The notes under the pieces are model-generated. The model was not told where the DNA came from. It worked only from the letters and a program-made list of their open reading frames with translations, and searched no databases. From Halarcobacter bivalviorum (GTDB lineage: Bacteria; Campylobacterota; Campylobacteria; Campylobacterales; Arcobacteraceae), in the NCBI RefSeq assembly GCF_003346815.1, contig NZ_CP031217.1, positions 744,001-808,000 on the forward strand: a stretch of DNA of 64,000 nt. The letters run 5' to 3'. Below are positions 1 through 9,829 of the stretch, one piece after another; the first letter of the stretch is position 1; every line of letters begins with the position of its first letter. Made by a program: the position numbers and the translations under genes.

Positions 1-60
1 TTGTAAACTTAATTTTATTTAAGTTAAGTTAAGATGGAATATTAGTATAAGGTAATTATT

Positions 61-2400
61 ATGAAAACTATAAATATACTTTTATTTATCTTACTATTTT
101 TAATCCCTTCAGCACTATTTGCAAATAAAGAACAAGTAGTATTACAACTATCATGGTTACATCAATTTGAGTATGCAGGTTATTATGCAGCTAAAGAAAA
201 AGGTTTCTATGATAAAGTAGGTCTTGATGTAATTATTAAAGAGATGAATTATCTTAGAAAAGACTCTGTTATAGATGATGTTTTATCTCAAAAAATAAAT
301 TTTGCAATTTCATATTCAAGTATTATAGAAAGATACTTAAATGGCGATGATATAATCTTTGTAGCAAATTTTTTAAAACGTTCTCCTTTAGTTTTAATTT
401 CTCAAAAAAATATAAAACTTCCAACTGATATGATTGGTAAACGATTTATGGGTGGAAAAGATGCTTTAAAAAACACCTCTTTTAATTTAATGCTTAGTCA
501 ATTTAATATTAGTGAGAAAGATTTTATAGATGTTCCACAATCTTTTAGTATTGATGATTTTATTCAAAAAAAAGTTGATGTCACTTCTATTTATCTAACT
601 AATCAAACCTATACTTTAAATAAAGAGCGGGTTGACTATAACATTATAAATCCTGAAGATTATGGAGCAGAGTTTTATGTAAATAATCTATTTACTTCTA
701 AAACAGAGTATATAAAATATCCAAATAGAGTAAAAGCTTTCAAAATTGCTACTATAAAAGGTTGGAAATATGCTTTAGAACATAAAGAAGAGTTAGTTGA
801 TATTATTTTAGAAAAATATAACTCTCAAAATAAGACAAGAGAAGAACTACTTTTTGAAGCTAATCAGATTGAAAATCTAATCTTAAAATCAGTATATCCT
901 TTAGGGAGTATTGATATAAATAGAGTAAAAAGAATAGCTGATACTTATGTTCAACTTGGAATAGTAAAAGATAAATCGAGGTTAAGTAAATTAAATAATT
1001 TTATTTTTGAACCAGAGATAAATAATCCAATTTTTACAAAAGGACAAAAAGAGTATTTAAAAAAGAAAGAGAGACTTTTTTTATGTATAGATCCTAGTTG
1101 GATGCCTTTTGAAGCTATAGATGAAGAAGGGAAACACATTGGTCTTACAAGTGATTATTTTAATATTTTTAGAAAAGAGCTAAAAATTCCTATTACTTTA
1201 GTAAAAACTAAGAGCTGGAGTCAAACTTTAGAATATATGAAAAGTAGAAAGTGTGATATTTTATCACTAGCTATGAAAACAAAAGAGCGAGAAAAATATC
1301 TAAATTTTTCTTCTGCTTATATTACATCCCCTCTTGTTTTAGCTACAAGACCTGATATAACTTTTATAGACGATTTAACTACTTTAAAAGATAAAAAAAT
1401 AGGAATAGTAAAAGATTATAGTTTTGAAAAAACTTTAAAAGATAGATATCCTTATTTAAACTTTGTACAGGTAAAAAATGTAGATGATGGTTTAATGAAA
1501 GTTATAAAAGGTGAGATTTTTGGTTTTGTAGGAGTTTTACCAATTGCTGCATATAAATTCAAAGAGAGTTATCTTGGTCAGCTAAAAATTGCTGCAAAAT
1601 TTGATGAAAAGCTAGAACTTAGTATAGGATTTAGAAATGATGAACCAGAACTTGTACATATTTTTCAAAATCTTTTATCAAGAATTGGGGATGAGGCAAG
1701 ACAGTTTATTTATAATAAGTATGTGGCTATCTCTTATGAAAGCAGAAAAGATTATACTTTGGTTTGGTATATAGTTATCTTCTTTGTTTCTATTATTTTA
1801 GTTTTTGTTTATTGGAATAGAAAATTAACTTCTCAAAAAGAGGAGACAGAAAAACTATTAAATGAGTTAAAAATTACAGAAAAGCTTTTAGAAGAGAAGA
1901 ATGAAAAGTTAGAAAAACTTTATATTACTGATAAGCTTACAAATGTATATAATAGACAAAAATTAGATGCAGAGTTAGAAAAAGAGATTTATAGAAGTGG
2001 AAGAACTGGATATAAGTTTTCTATGATAATGGTTGATATAGACCACTTTAAAGAGACAAATGATGAGTATGGTCATCAAGTAGGAGATATTGTTCTTATT
2101 GAGTTTGCTAAAATTTTAGGAAGTGATTTAAGACAAATGGATGTACTTGGTCGATGGGGAGGAGAAGAGTTCTTGATAATTTGTCCTCATACTGAAAAAG
2201 AGGGTGCAATAATAAAAGCAGAAGAACTTAGAAAAGCTATTGAAGATTATAACTTTACAAAAGTAGGGAAAAAGACAGCAAGTTTTGGGATAACTACTTA
2301 TAAACAAGGAGACACAGAAGAGAGTGTTTTAAGTAGAGCAGATAAAGCATTATATGAAGCAAAAGCAAAAGGTAGAAATAAAGCAGTATTTTTGCTATAA
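61..2400 (+). CDS. Periplasmic-binding-domain sensor with GGDEF output (diguanylate cyclase)
   Basis: This 779-residue membrane sensor probably makes cyclic di-GMP in response to a periplasmic ligand. A signal peptide (residues 1-21, ending SALFA) is followed by an NMT1/THI5-type solute-binding domain (about 24-320, with the typical HQFEYAGYYAAKEKGFY stretch). A second, family-3 solute-binding domain spans about 328-555. One membrane helix (about 566-586) and a short coiled coil lead to a C-terminal GGDEF domain. The active site reads GGEEF near residue 700, and RQMD five residues upstream is an intact I-site, so catalysis with product inhibition is expected. The THI5-type domain suggests a thiamine-precursor or pyrimidine-like ligand, but that is inference. 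The ligand cannot be read from sequence. Confidence 0.9.
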   Translation: MKTINILLFILLFLIPSALFANKEQVVLQLSWLHQFEYAGYYAAKEKGFYDKVGLDVIIKEMNYLRKDSVIDDVLSQKINFAISYSSIIERYLNGDDIIFVANFLKRSPLVLISQKNIKLPTDMIGKRFMGGKDALKNTSFNLMLSQFNISEKDFIDVPQSFSIDDFIQKKVDVTSIYLTNQTYTLNKERVDYNIINPEDYGAEFYVNNLFTSKTEYIKYPNRVKAFKIATIKGWKYALEHKEELVDIILEKYNSQNKTREELLFEANQIENLILKSVYPLGSIDINRVKRIADTYVQLGIVKDKSRLSKLNNFIFEPEINNPIFTKGQKEYLKKKERLFLCIDPSWMPFEAIDEEGKHIGLTSDYFNIFRKELKIPITLVKTKSWSQTLEYMKSRKCDILSLAMKTKEREKYLNFSSAYITSPLVLATRPDITFIDDLTTLKDKKIGIVKDYSFEKTLKDRYPYLNFVQVKNVDDGLMKVIKGEIFGFVGVLPIAAYKFKESYLGQLKIAAKFDEKLELSIGFRNDEPELVHIFQNLLSRIGDEARQFIYNKYVAISYESRKDYTLVWYIVIFFVSIILVFVYWNRKLTSQKEETEKLLNELKITEKLLEEKNEKLEKLYITDKLTNVYNRQKLDAELEKEIYRSGRTGYKFSMIMVDIDHFKETNDEYGHQVGDIVLIEFAKILGSDLRQMDVLGRWGGEEFLIICPHTEKEGAIIKAEELRKAIEDYNFTKVGKKTASFGITTYKQGDTEESVLSRADKALYEAKAKGRNKAVFLL

Positions 2401-2419
2401 TTGAGCAAAAAGAAAGATT

Positions 2420-2890
2420 ATGACCCCTGCTATAAATCTACTTAAAAAAAATAAATGTAATTTTAAAATCCTAAAATATGACCATGACCCTGAGTGTACA
2501 AATTATGGTTTAGAAGCTGCAGAAAAACTAAATTTAGATGCTAATCAAGTATATAAAACATTATTAGTTGAATTAAATCCAAAAGAGTTAGCAGTTGGGA
2601 TTATCCCTGTAAATTGTATGATGTCTTTAAAAAATATTGCAAAAGCTTTAGGTGCAAAAAGTGCAAAAATGGCAGATAAAGATGAAGCTCAAAAAACTAC
2701 AGGATATTTACTTGGTGGAATTTCTCCCTTTGGACAAAAAAAGAGATTAAGAACAGTTTTAGATGAGAGTGCAAAAACTTTTAAAACTATTTATGTAAGT
2801 GGTGGAAGAAGAGGCTTAGATATTGAAGTTGATATTAAAGATATTGAGAAGTTATTAAATCTAACAATTGCAGATATTACTTCAGAATAA
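2420..2890 (+). CDS. ybaK: YbaK/EbsC-type Cys-tRNA(Pro) deacylase
   Basis: This 156-residue protein matches the YbaK family, cytoplasmic trans-editing enzymes that hydrolyse Cys-tRNA(Pro) made in error by prolyl-tRNA synthetase. Family features seen are the VYKTL stretch near residue 45, the central [17 protein letters not shown] region, and the [14 protein letters not shown] loop that lines the active site. Length is normal for the family. The gene starts 19 bases after the preceding sensor gene on the same strand, with AAAGAAAG just before the ATG, so co-transcription is likely although no functional link is apparent. Confidence 0.92.
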   Translation: MTPAINLLKKNKCNFKILKYDHDPECTNYGLEAAEKLNLDANQVYKTLLVELNPKELAVGIIPVNCMMSLKNIAKALGAKSAKMADKDEAQKTTGYLLGGISPFGQKKRLRTVLDESAKTFKTIYVSGGRRGLDIEVDIKDIEKLLNLTIADITSE

Positions 2891-2987
2891 AATTTATAAA
2901 ATATTTTTAGTTATTTTTAATTTTTAATATTTTTCTTAATTTTTTAACAGTAGTATTAAAGCAAATATAACAAAAAAAGGATATTTT

Positions 2988-5900
2988 ATGAGTACTACTT
3001 CTTCTGATATGAACGCGATTTGTTCTCAATTACTTACTCCTAATGATTTAGAGATATCAAATGAATTATTTGAAAAAGTTTTAAAAGATGGTGTTGTAAC
3101 ACAAATAGAAGAAGTTAAAACTTCTAGTAGTATAAAGATATATTCAAAGAAACAGATATTTTTATCAGAGATAACACCTATTTTACATGATATTGGATTT
3201 GTTATTGTTGATGAAGTTACTTATAATATTCAAAACAATAAAGATAGTATTTTTGTTTCAAGATTTAATCTTAAGATAAAAGATAAATCAGAACATAATA
3301 AAATAAATGACTCAAAAATAAATCTTGAAAATATTATTACAACTTGTTTATTAGATGTTACACAAGTTCACTCAAAAGTATTTTCTTTAGTTTATAATGA
3401 AAATTTCAATCTAAAAAATATTATGCTGGTAAGAGCCTTTATTGAGTATTTAGACCAAGCAGTACTAACAATAAATTCAGCAACAATTTTACATACACTA
3501 ATTACTCATCATAAAATTACAGCCTCTTTTGTAGAATATTTTTGTATTAAATTTAATCCTAAAACTACAAAAAGAGAAGAGAAGTTAAAAAAGCTTGAAG
3601 AAAAGATAAATGAAGAGATTAAACAGATTCCTCAAATTATGGATGATAGGATTTTAAAATTAACTTTCTCTTTTCTACAATCTTTATTAAGAACAAATTT
3701 TTATTTAAATTCACAAACAATTGCTTTTAAAATAGATACAAAAAAGTTTGGCGAAAACTTAAGAGGCTTACAACCAAATTTAGAAAACTTTATTTATCAT
3801 CCTGCTTTTTATGGAGTTCATCTTAGAATGAGTAATATTTCAAGAGGTGGTCTAAGATGGTCTGATAGACATGAAGATTATAGACAAGAAGTAAAATCTT
3901 TAATGATTACACAAGAGGGTAAAAACTCTATTATTATTCCAGATGGTTCAAAGGGCGGATTCGTAATAAATAAAGAAGCAAGTGAAGTAACAAAAGAGTA
4001 TTTCCAAGAGATTTACTCTATGTTTATAAATGCAAATCTTGATTTAGTTGATAATATGGTAGAGGGAAAAGTAGTTTCAAATCCTGAAATCGTAAAATAT
4101 GATGAAGATGACCCTTATTTTGTAGTTGCGGCAGACAAGGGAACTGCTTCTATGAGTGATGTTGCAAATGAAATTGCAATAAAAAGAGGCTATTGGTTAG
4201 GAGATGCTTTTGCAAGTGGTGGAAGTAATGGGTATGGTCATAAAGATTTAGGAATCACTGCTCGTGGAGCAATAATGTCAACAAAGAGATTCTTTATAGA
4301 AAAAGGAATTGATATATATAAAGATGAGGTTTCTGTTGTAGGTATTGGTTCTATGAGTGGAGATGTTTTTGGAAACGGTTTAATTGAATCAGATAAATTC
4401 AAACTTCTTGCAGCTATTTCTCATAAAGATATTTTTGTAGATCCAAATCCTGATTTAGCAAGTTCATATAAAGAAAGAAAAAGACTTTTTGAATCAAAAA
4501 ATGGGGGTTGGAAAAACTACAATACCAAACTAATCTCTTCTGGTGGAGGAATCTTTAATAGGCATGATAAAGAGATAGAACTAAGCCCTGAAATCAAAGC
4601 TTTAGTAGGAACAAAAAAGAGAGTTGTAAGTGGAGAAGAATTATGTCAACTACTTCTTACAATGGAAGCTGATTTATTATTTAATGGGGGAGTTGGTACT
4701 TATGTAAAAGCAAGTGATGAAAACTCTATTGATATTGGGGATAAACAAAATGAAGCAGTAAGAGTTGATGCTTGTGATATTAGAGCAAAAATTGTATGTG
4801 AAGGTGGAAATCTAGGTTTCACACAAAAAGCAAGAATAGAGTATGCTTTAGGTGGAGGAAGAATAAATATTGATGGTATTGATAATGCAGGTGGAGTTGA
4901 TACTTCAGACCATGAAGTAAATTTAAAAATCCTTTTAAATACAATAGGAACAACTCAAAATCTTTGTAAAGAAGAGACTCAAAGTACTTTAAACTCAATG
5001 ACAGAGCAAGTTGTAAGTTTAGTATTACAAAGTAATTATAATCAAGCTTTAGCAATCTCTATTGATGAAAGATTTTCAAGAAGATATCCAAATGATTTTC
5101 TAAAAGTTATTGAGGTTTTAGAACAAAATATTGAAGCCTTTGATAGAAAAGCTTTTTTTATACCAAAGAATGAAAATATTCATGAGGTTGTAGATATTGA
5201 TGGTTCAATTGTAAGACCTGTTTTATGCTCTTTATTCTCTTACTCAAAAATTTTTGTAAAGAAGATATTATTAAATTCAACGCTTATTGATGAGCAATTT
5301 GCACTTAGATATTTATATAGATATTTCCCTAAATCATTTGTAGGTGCATATGAGCATGAGCTACTTTCTCATCCTTTAAAAAGAGAAATTATTGCTACAA
5401 AAATTGCAGATACAATTATAAATTCACAAGGTTGTACTTTTATTAGTGAGTTCAATAAACTAGGAGAAGAGAGGTTTTTATTAAAAGTAAAATCTTATCT
5501 TATTGCAAAACAATTATTTGGTGCAAAAGATATAAGAGCAAAACTATATTCACAAGATTATATTATGGATGTAGAGCGGCAATATAGCCTAATAAATAAA
5601 TTAGAGTATACTCTTTATGCTAGTACAAAATGGATGGTTAAGTATCTTAAAAAGAATCAGCTAGATGCAGCACATATTCTTGACCATAAACAAGAGTTAT
5701 TCTCTTTATTAGAACAAGTACATCAACAAAAAATAGAGAACTTTATAGAAGGGGATAAGGAATTTAACCAGTTCTTTACAGTGATTGATTATCTAAGGTT
5801 TGCAATTCCAGCAATTGTGATTAAATCTTCTACAAATCACTCATTTAAAGATGTAGTAACTCTATTTTATCTATTAATCCATGAGTTCAATATCTTAGAT

Positions 5901-6188
5901 ATTATTATTGCTTTAAATAGAGTAAAAATTATCTCAAGAAATGATATGGTGCTTAGAAATCAAGTTTTACAATTTATTGATTTTATTGTTGTTGACTATA
6001 CTAAAAAGATATTAGATTTCCAAAGGGTAAATGAAGACCCAGATGCAGCTTTTGCAAGTTATATTAACAATGAAAAAGATATTTTCTATAAAGTAAGAGA
6101 TAATTTAGATACTTTTATGACAAAAGAGAATAAAGACATTAAAGAAATAGCCGTTACTGTAAATCAGATAATGGTATCTTTATTATAA
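2988..6188 (+). CDS. Large NAD-dependent glutamate dehydrogenase
   Basis: This 1066-residue protein is a large-type NAD-specific glutamate dehydrogenase, converting glutamate to 2-oxoglutarate and ammonium in the cytoplasm. It is longer than the 50-kDa hexameric enzymes and shorter than the 180-kDa class. The catalytic region includes the block around HLRMSNISRGGLRWSDR (about 275-291), the lysine-containing SKGGF loop, and the ADKGTASMSD segment. A glycine-rich VVGIGSMSGDVFGNG segment near residue 450 fits the dinucleotide site. The regions before and after are probably regulatory. The start is set by AAAAAGGA seven bases upstream of ATG. It would consume glutamate released by the 5-oxoprolinase encoded at 30.7-33 kb. 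Confidence 0.93.
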   Translation: MSTTSSDMNAICSQLLTPNDLEISNELFEKVLKDGVVTQIEEVKTSSSIKIYSKKQIFLSEITPILHDIGFVIVDEVTYNIQNNKDSIFVSRFNLKIKDKSEHNKINDSKINLENIITTCLLDVTQVHSKVFSLVYNENFNLKNIMLVRAFIEYLDQAVLTINSATILHTLITHHKITASFVEYFCIKFNPKTTKREEKLKKLEEKINEEIKQIPQIMDDRILKLTFSFLQSLLRTNFYLNSQTIAFKIDTKKFGENLRGLQPNLENFIYHPAFYGVHLRMSNISRGGLRWSDRHEDYRQEVKSLMITQEGKNSIIIPDGSKGGFVINKEASEVTKEYFQEIYSMFINANLDLVDNMVEGKVVSNPEIVKYDEDDPYFVVAADKGTASMSDVANEIAIKRGYWLGDAFASGGSNGYGHKDLGITARGAIMSTKRFFIEKGIDIYKDEVSVVGIGSMSGDVFGNGLIESDKFKLLAAISHKDIFVDPNPDLASSYKERKRLFESKNGGWKNYNTKLISSGGGIFNRHDKEIELSPEIKALVGTKKRVVSGEELCQLLLTMEADLLFNGGVGTYVKASDENSIDIGDKQNEAVRVDACDIRAKIVCEGGNLGFTQKARIEYALGGGRINIDGIDNAGGVDTSDHEVNLKILLNTIGTTQNLCKEETQSTLNSMTEQVVSLVLQSNYNQALAISIDERFSRRYPNDFLKVIEVLEQNIEAFDRKAFFIPKNENIHEVVDIDGSIVRPVLCSLFSYSKIFVKKILLNSTLIDEQFALRYLYRYFPKSFVGAYEHELLSHPLKREIIATKIADTIINSQGCTFISEFNKLGEERFLLKVKSYLIAKQLFGAKDIRAKLYSQDYIMDVERQYSLINKLEYTLYASTKWMVKYLKKNQLDAAHILDHKQELFSLLEQVHQQKIENFIEGDKEFNQFFTVIDYLRFAIPAIVIKSSTNHSFKDVVTLFYLLIHEFNILDIIIALNRVKIISRNDMVLRNQVLQFIDFIVVDYTKKILDFQRVNEDPDAAFASYINNEKDIFYKVRDNLDTFMTKENKDIKEIAVTVNQIMVSLL

Positions 6189-6205
6189 TTTTAGCTTAAT
6201 TTATA

Positions 6206-6224
6206 TCATAAGTTCATCTTATGA
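6206..6224 (+). terminator. Possible weak terminator after glutamate dehydrogenase
   Basis: TCATAAG and CTTATGA form a perfect 7-bp stem with a 5-base loop 17 bases after the dehydrogenase stop. The following CTATTATTTTAA is only partly T-rich, so termination efficiency is doubtful. Confidence 0.35.
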
Positions 6225-6271
6225 CTATTATTTTAAGTTAAAATGATATATATTACTAAAAAGGAGTAATC

Positions 6272-6481
6272 ATGAAAAGTAATATGGATGATGAACTATC
6301 TTTAGAAAAGATTGATGATTATAATAATAAAGAGTCAAAACAAAAAAGAAATACTGTTAGATTAGTTGTGATTTTTTGTTTATTAGTAGGTGCTGTACTA
6401 GCTTATATGAAATATAATAGTCAAGTTGACGATTATGTTGGTACAAAAGATGCACCAGGAATAAATACAAGTAAAAAATAG
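6272..6481 (+). CDS. Small single-pass membrane protein of unknown function
   Basis: This 69-residue protein has an acidic N-terminus, a basic KQKRN stretch, one hydrophobic helix (about residues 31-47) and a short polar tail ending in lysines. The charge pattern predicts the N-terminus inside the cell and the tail in the periplasm. AAAGGAG six bases before ATG is a strong ribosome binding site, supporting real translation. I do not recognise a family. It stands between the dehydrogenase gene and a GGDEF gene, each separated by about 80 bases, and is probably transcribed alone. Confidence 0.7.
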   Translation: MKSNMDDELSLEKIDDYNNKESKQKRNTVRLVVIFCLLVGAVLAYMKYNSQVDDYVGTKDAPGINTSKK

Positions 6482-6564
6482 ATAATATTTAAAAACAGTA
6501 CCCTAAAAAACTCTTGTTAAAATAAAATTGAGTATAATATTTTAACACACTTTTTAGGGTATTC

Positions 6565-7332
6565 ATGAATATTAAAAAATTTAATTTTTGTAAGTTTTCT
6601 ATTTTATTATCAATAGTTCTTTTATCATATATTTCAATCACAACATACATAGAGTTTTTTAGCAATAATGCTATTTCTACAAAAGAATTTTTTACTATAA
6701 AAATTATCTCTTTATCAATCATTTTTATAACTCTTGCTTTAATCTTTACTTTTTTTAAAATCTATAAAAATAAATATATAGAAAAAGAGATTATCCAAAG
6801 AACAAATGAAATTTTAAATGAAAATGAAAAGTTAAAAATCCATTCTCACATAGATACTTTAACTCAATGTTTAAATAAAAAATATTTTATGGAAAGATTT
6901 AATGAAGAGATAAAAAGAGCTATAAGAGATAAACAATATTTGTCATTAATAGTTGTTGATATTGATGAATTTAAAGCTTTTAACGATATTTATGGTAGAA
7001 GCGAAGGGGATGAGTGTTTAAAACTTATTGCGAATATTTTAGTAAATCATTGTAATAGACCAAGTGATTTAGTAGCAAGATTTGAAGGGGATGAATTTTA
7101 TATTCTACTTCCAAATACAAATGAGCCTTTAACAATTGCAAATAAGTGTTTAGATTCAGTAAGAAGATTAAATATTCCACATGATAACTCTATTGCTTCA
7201 AATATTCTTACTATTAGTATGGGAGCTAGTACTTTATTACCTCTTCATCCAGACCAACAAGAGGAACTTCTTTTAAATGCAAAAGAGGCTTTATCTCAAG
7301 CTAAAAAGTCTGGACGAAATAGAGTTTTATAA
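6565..7332 (+). CDS. Membrane GGDEF protein with an EGDEF signature
   Basis: This 255-residue protein has two N-terminal membrane helices (about 10-31 and 47-69), a short helical linker and a C-terminal GGDEF domain (about 95-255). The substrate-binding DEFKAFND motif is present. The signature is EGDEF (residues 174-178), so the first glycine is replaced by glutamate. RPSD lies exactly five residues before it and is a complete inhibitory I-site. Whether it still makes cyclic di-GMP is uncertain; a c-di-GMP receptor role is possible. The stop codon is immediately adjacent to that of the convergent globin gene. Confidence 0.88.
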   Translation: MNIKKFNFCKFSILLSIVLLSYISITTYIEFFSNNAISTKEFFTIKIISLSIIFITLALIFTFFKIYKNKYIEKEIIQRTNEILNENEKLKIHSHIDTLTQCLNKKYFMERFNEEIKRAIRDKQYLSLIVVDIDEFKAFNDIYGRSEGDECLKLIANILVNHCNRPSDLVARFEGDEFYILLPNTNEPLTIANKCLDSVRRLNIPHDNSIASNILTISMGASTLLPLHPDQQEELLLNAKEALSQAKKSGRNRVL

Positions 7333-7770
7333 TTAGTGATTATCGTGAGTATTCATCATCCAAATTGAGAAGATGTCTATATAGTTCCAAAAAGATTCTT
7401 TAAGATCTTCTTCTAAGTCTAAACTATTTAAAACCATGATATAAGACTCTAACCAAATTCTTCTAGCTTCTTGAGTAATAGCAAAAGGCATATGTCTTGC
7501 TACCATTCTTGGTGCACCTCTACTTTCATCAAAATATCTAGGTCCTCCACAAATTTGAATAAAAAAGTCAGCTGAATGTTTTTTTGCCATTTCAAAACCT
7601 TCATCTGTAGGAGGGAAAAGACCTCTGATATTACTTTGTCTTAATAAATCATAATGGTCAGAAACCATTTTTCTCATCCCTTCTTCACCTAAAGCTTCTA
7701 AGATTTTTGGATTTGGTAAAGATACTTGTGGTCTTGTTCCTACTTGAGCAGGAGTTATCTTATATTGCAT
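7333..7770 (-). CDS. Truncated haemoglobin (globin)
   Basis: This 145-residue protein resembles truncated haemoglobins, small haem proteins that bind oxygen or nitric oxide. The CGGPRYF and RMVARHMPF blocks place the proximal haem ligand at His93. Tyr40 is a candidate distal B10 residue, and Trp106 corresponds to the G8 tryptophan of groups II and III. The match looks closer to group II than to the group III Ctb globin of Campylobacter jejuni. Roughly 20 extra residues precede the globin fold. It is convergent with the GGDEF gene with no intervening bases. A role in NO or O2 handling is inferred from the family. Confidence 0.85.
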   Translation of the reverse strand: MQYKITPAQVGTRPQVSLPNPKILEALGEEGMRKMVSDHYDLLRQSNIRGLFPPTDEGFEMAKKHSADFFIQICGGPRYFDESRGAPRMVARHMPFAITQEARRIWLESYIMVLNSLDLEEDLKESFWNYIDIFSIWMMNTHDNH

Positions 7771-7838
7771 TATATATCCTAATTAAAATTTAGGAAGAAT
7801 ATACAAAATTTTATTTATAAGTTTTAGAAAGTTTAAAA

Positions 7839-7868
7839 ATTAAATAGGGGAATTCAACCCTATTTAAT
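7839..7868 (-). terminator. Terminator of ciaB
   Basis: ATTAAATAGGG (7839-7849) and CCCTATTTAAT (7858-7868) form a perfect 11-bp stem with an 8-base loop. The stem overlaps the ciaB stop codon, and on the minus strand it is followed by TTTTAAAC. It separates ciaB from the globin gene. Confidence 0.7.
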
Positions 7869-9734
7869 ATAATTAGATTTTTTATCTTCTTTATCTAGTT
7901 CTTGACCTATCTCTTTGTATCTGTTGAAATAGAACTCTACAAAAGATTTAATCTTTGAATCAAGAGGCATAAAGTATTTATCTTCTTTTTTAGCAAACTT
8001 TTCTAGGAATAAAGTTGCATCTTTTTTATCTAAATAGTGTTGTGCTAAGTCGCTATATGTTTTCACATACCACTGTTTTAACTCTTCTATTTTAGAACTG
8101 CTTAAATCAATACTTAGTTTTTCATTTTCAAAATCTAAAATATTTACTTCAAATAGACCAGTTAAATGAATTAAACCTTCACAATAATATGGTTGAACTT
8201 CATCTACTTCCATCCATCCTATAAGTCCTACAGATCTTTTTACTAAATCTATTAAAACATGCTCTTCTAAATCTTTCTCATCATCTTCACTATCTAAGAA
8301 AAATGAGATAAGTCCACCTGTAGTAGCTTTGAACTCTTCTATATTTTTGAAGTTACCTGTTTCATTCATCACAGTTTCTGTTTCATCATCACACCATAAA
8401 ATATGTCCATACTCATGTCCAATAGTACTTATATCATATACTTGGTGCCATTTATCAGTCTCATTAAATAAAAACTCTCTATCTTTTTGAAGTAACTCTT
8501 GTCCAAAGATTTCTCTACTTAACTTTAAAAAAGGTTTTGCTCTTGATGTTTGTAGTATCTCATCTGAAAAAGCAAATATTTTTTTACCTTCCTCTTTTGA
8601 TACTATTTCATCATTTGGTACAACTTGTGCTGAAAAAAGTCCATTGAATTCAGCTCCAAAAAATAGAGCAGGTCGTCCAATATATAGTTGTACTTTATCA
8701 AGTGATTTTAGTGAGAAATCATAAGTATTTTGATATTTTGCTGATTTCTCAAACTTATCAAATATCTTTGCAAAAGCAGCTTTGATTTTATTTACACGGT
8801 GGTCATTTTGTGCAAAGTGTGGATTTGTAAGTCTAATATCCCACTCTAAAGCAACTGCTTTTCTAAAATGGTCTTCATAATATTCTAAAGGGTGTCCAAT
8901 TTGAACTGGTGCCTTTATCTTCATCCAAGCTCTATCAACATCCGCCCATCTTTCAACCAGTAAGTGAGTTTTATTCTCTGAAAATGCTTTTATAAGTGCT
9001 TGAATATATAAAATATAATCCCACTTTTGATTATAAATATCATCTTCTAACTCTATAAGTTTTTCTTCAAACTCTTCTAGCTCATCAATCACAGCTGTAG
9101 TTTGCTCTTTGAAGCTTTCAATATAAGCTTTTGATTTATATTCACCTTTCTCTTTTATAAGTGCAGAGTAAGACCTATCAGCTTCAATATTATTGTGTCC
9201 TAAATCAAAAAGTTTATGCTTTTTTAAATATTCAAAAACCTTTTTTTCATCCCCTTCAAACATATTTAAAAGCTCTTTATTTATTCCGTTTATAATATGT
9301 GCAGTCCAAGAACTTTGCCAAGAAGACATTTTAAGACCTACTTTATAAACTCCCTCAAAAATAGCTTGATAAAAAGGAGTTAAAAGATTATTGTGTTTAA
9401 TATACTCAACTGTATTTTTATGTTTCTCATGCCAATAATCTCTTACAAAACAATATGCTTTCTCTTGTAAAGCAATCACTTCATCCTCTTTTTTCCCAAG
9501 TTTTTTTAGAACTTGAACTAAAGAGTCATCTCTTAAATTTACAAGTCTTGTAACAAGAGCTAGTCTTAGATTAGAATCTAATTCTAAACCAAGTTTTTGT
9601 GCAAACTCTTCTATAATAGTAAGTTTGTCTAATTGCTCATCTTCTAAATATGTTATTAATTTGTTTATATTGTTTTTTTGTAAGTCTAAATATTCGTAAA
9701 CTTCTGCTAAATCATTTAAAAATTTATCATTCAT
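7860..9734 (-). CDS. ciaB: CiaB-family protein carrying a zinc-protease HEXXH motif
   Basis: This 624-residue protein matches the CiaB family known in Campylobacter and Arcobacter as Campylobacter invasion antigen B; the HPLEYYED stretch near residue 290 and the length support this. No signal peptide or membrane helix is visible. The C-terminal half contains HEYGH (residues 440-444), the zinc-binding and catalytic signature of metallopeptidases. Glutamates at 466-467 (NIEEFKA) lie at a plausible distance for the third ligand, so the protein could be a cytoplasmic peptidase. The ATG at 9734 is preceded by AAAAAGG. The name rests on remembered family similarity, and the invasion role is known only from other species. 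Confidence 0.8.
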   Translation of the reverse strand: MNDKFLNDLAEVYEYLDLQKNNINKLITYLEDEQLDKLTIIEEFAQKLGLELDSNLRLALVTRLVNLRDDSLVQVLKKLGKKEDEVIALQEKAYCFVRDYWHEKHKNTVEYIKHNNLLTPFYQAIFEGVYKVGLKMSSWQSSWTAHIINGINKELLNMFEGDEKKVFEYLKKHKLFDLGHNNIEADRSYSALIKEKGEYKSKAYIESFKEQTTAVIDELEEFEEKLIELEDDIYNQKWDYILYIQALIKAFSENKTHLLVERWADVDRAWMKIKAPVQIGHPLEYYEDHFRKAVALEWDIRLTNPHFAQNDHRVNKIKAAFAKIFDKFEKSAKYQNTYDFSLKSLDKVQLYIGRPALFFGAEFNGLFSAQVVPNDEIVSKEEGKKIFAFSDEILQTSRAKPFLKLSREIFGQELLQKDREFLFNETDKWHQVYDISTIGHEYGHILWCDDETETVMNETGNFKNIEEFKATTGGLISFFLDSEDDEKDLEEHVLIDLVKRSVGLIGWMEVDEVQPYYCEGLIHLTGLFEVNILDFENEKLSIDLSSSKIEELKQWYVKTYSDLAQHYLDKKDATLFLEKFAKKEDKYFMPLDSKIKSFVEFYFNRYKEIGQELDKEDKKSNYIK

Positions 9735-9829
9735 TATAAAACCTTTTTATTTTTTAAAAAAGGTATTCTAACATAAAAAAAATTTTATAAGATATATGAA
9801 ATAAGTTAGTTAAGTTTTAATTAGTTGTT

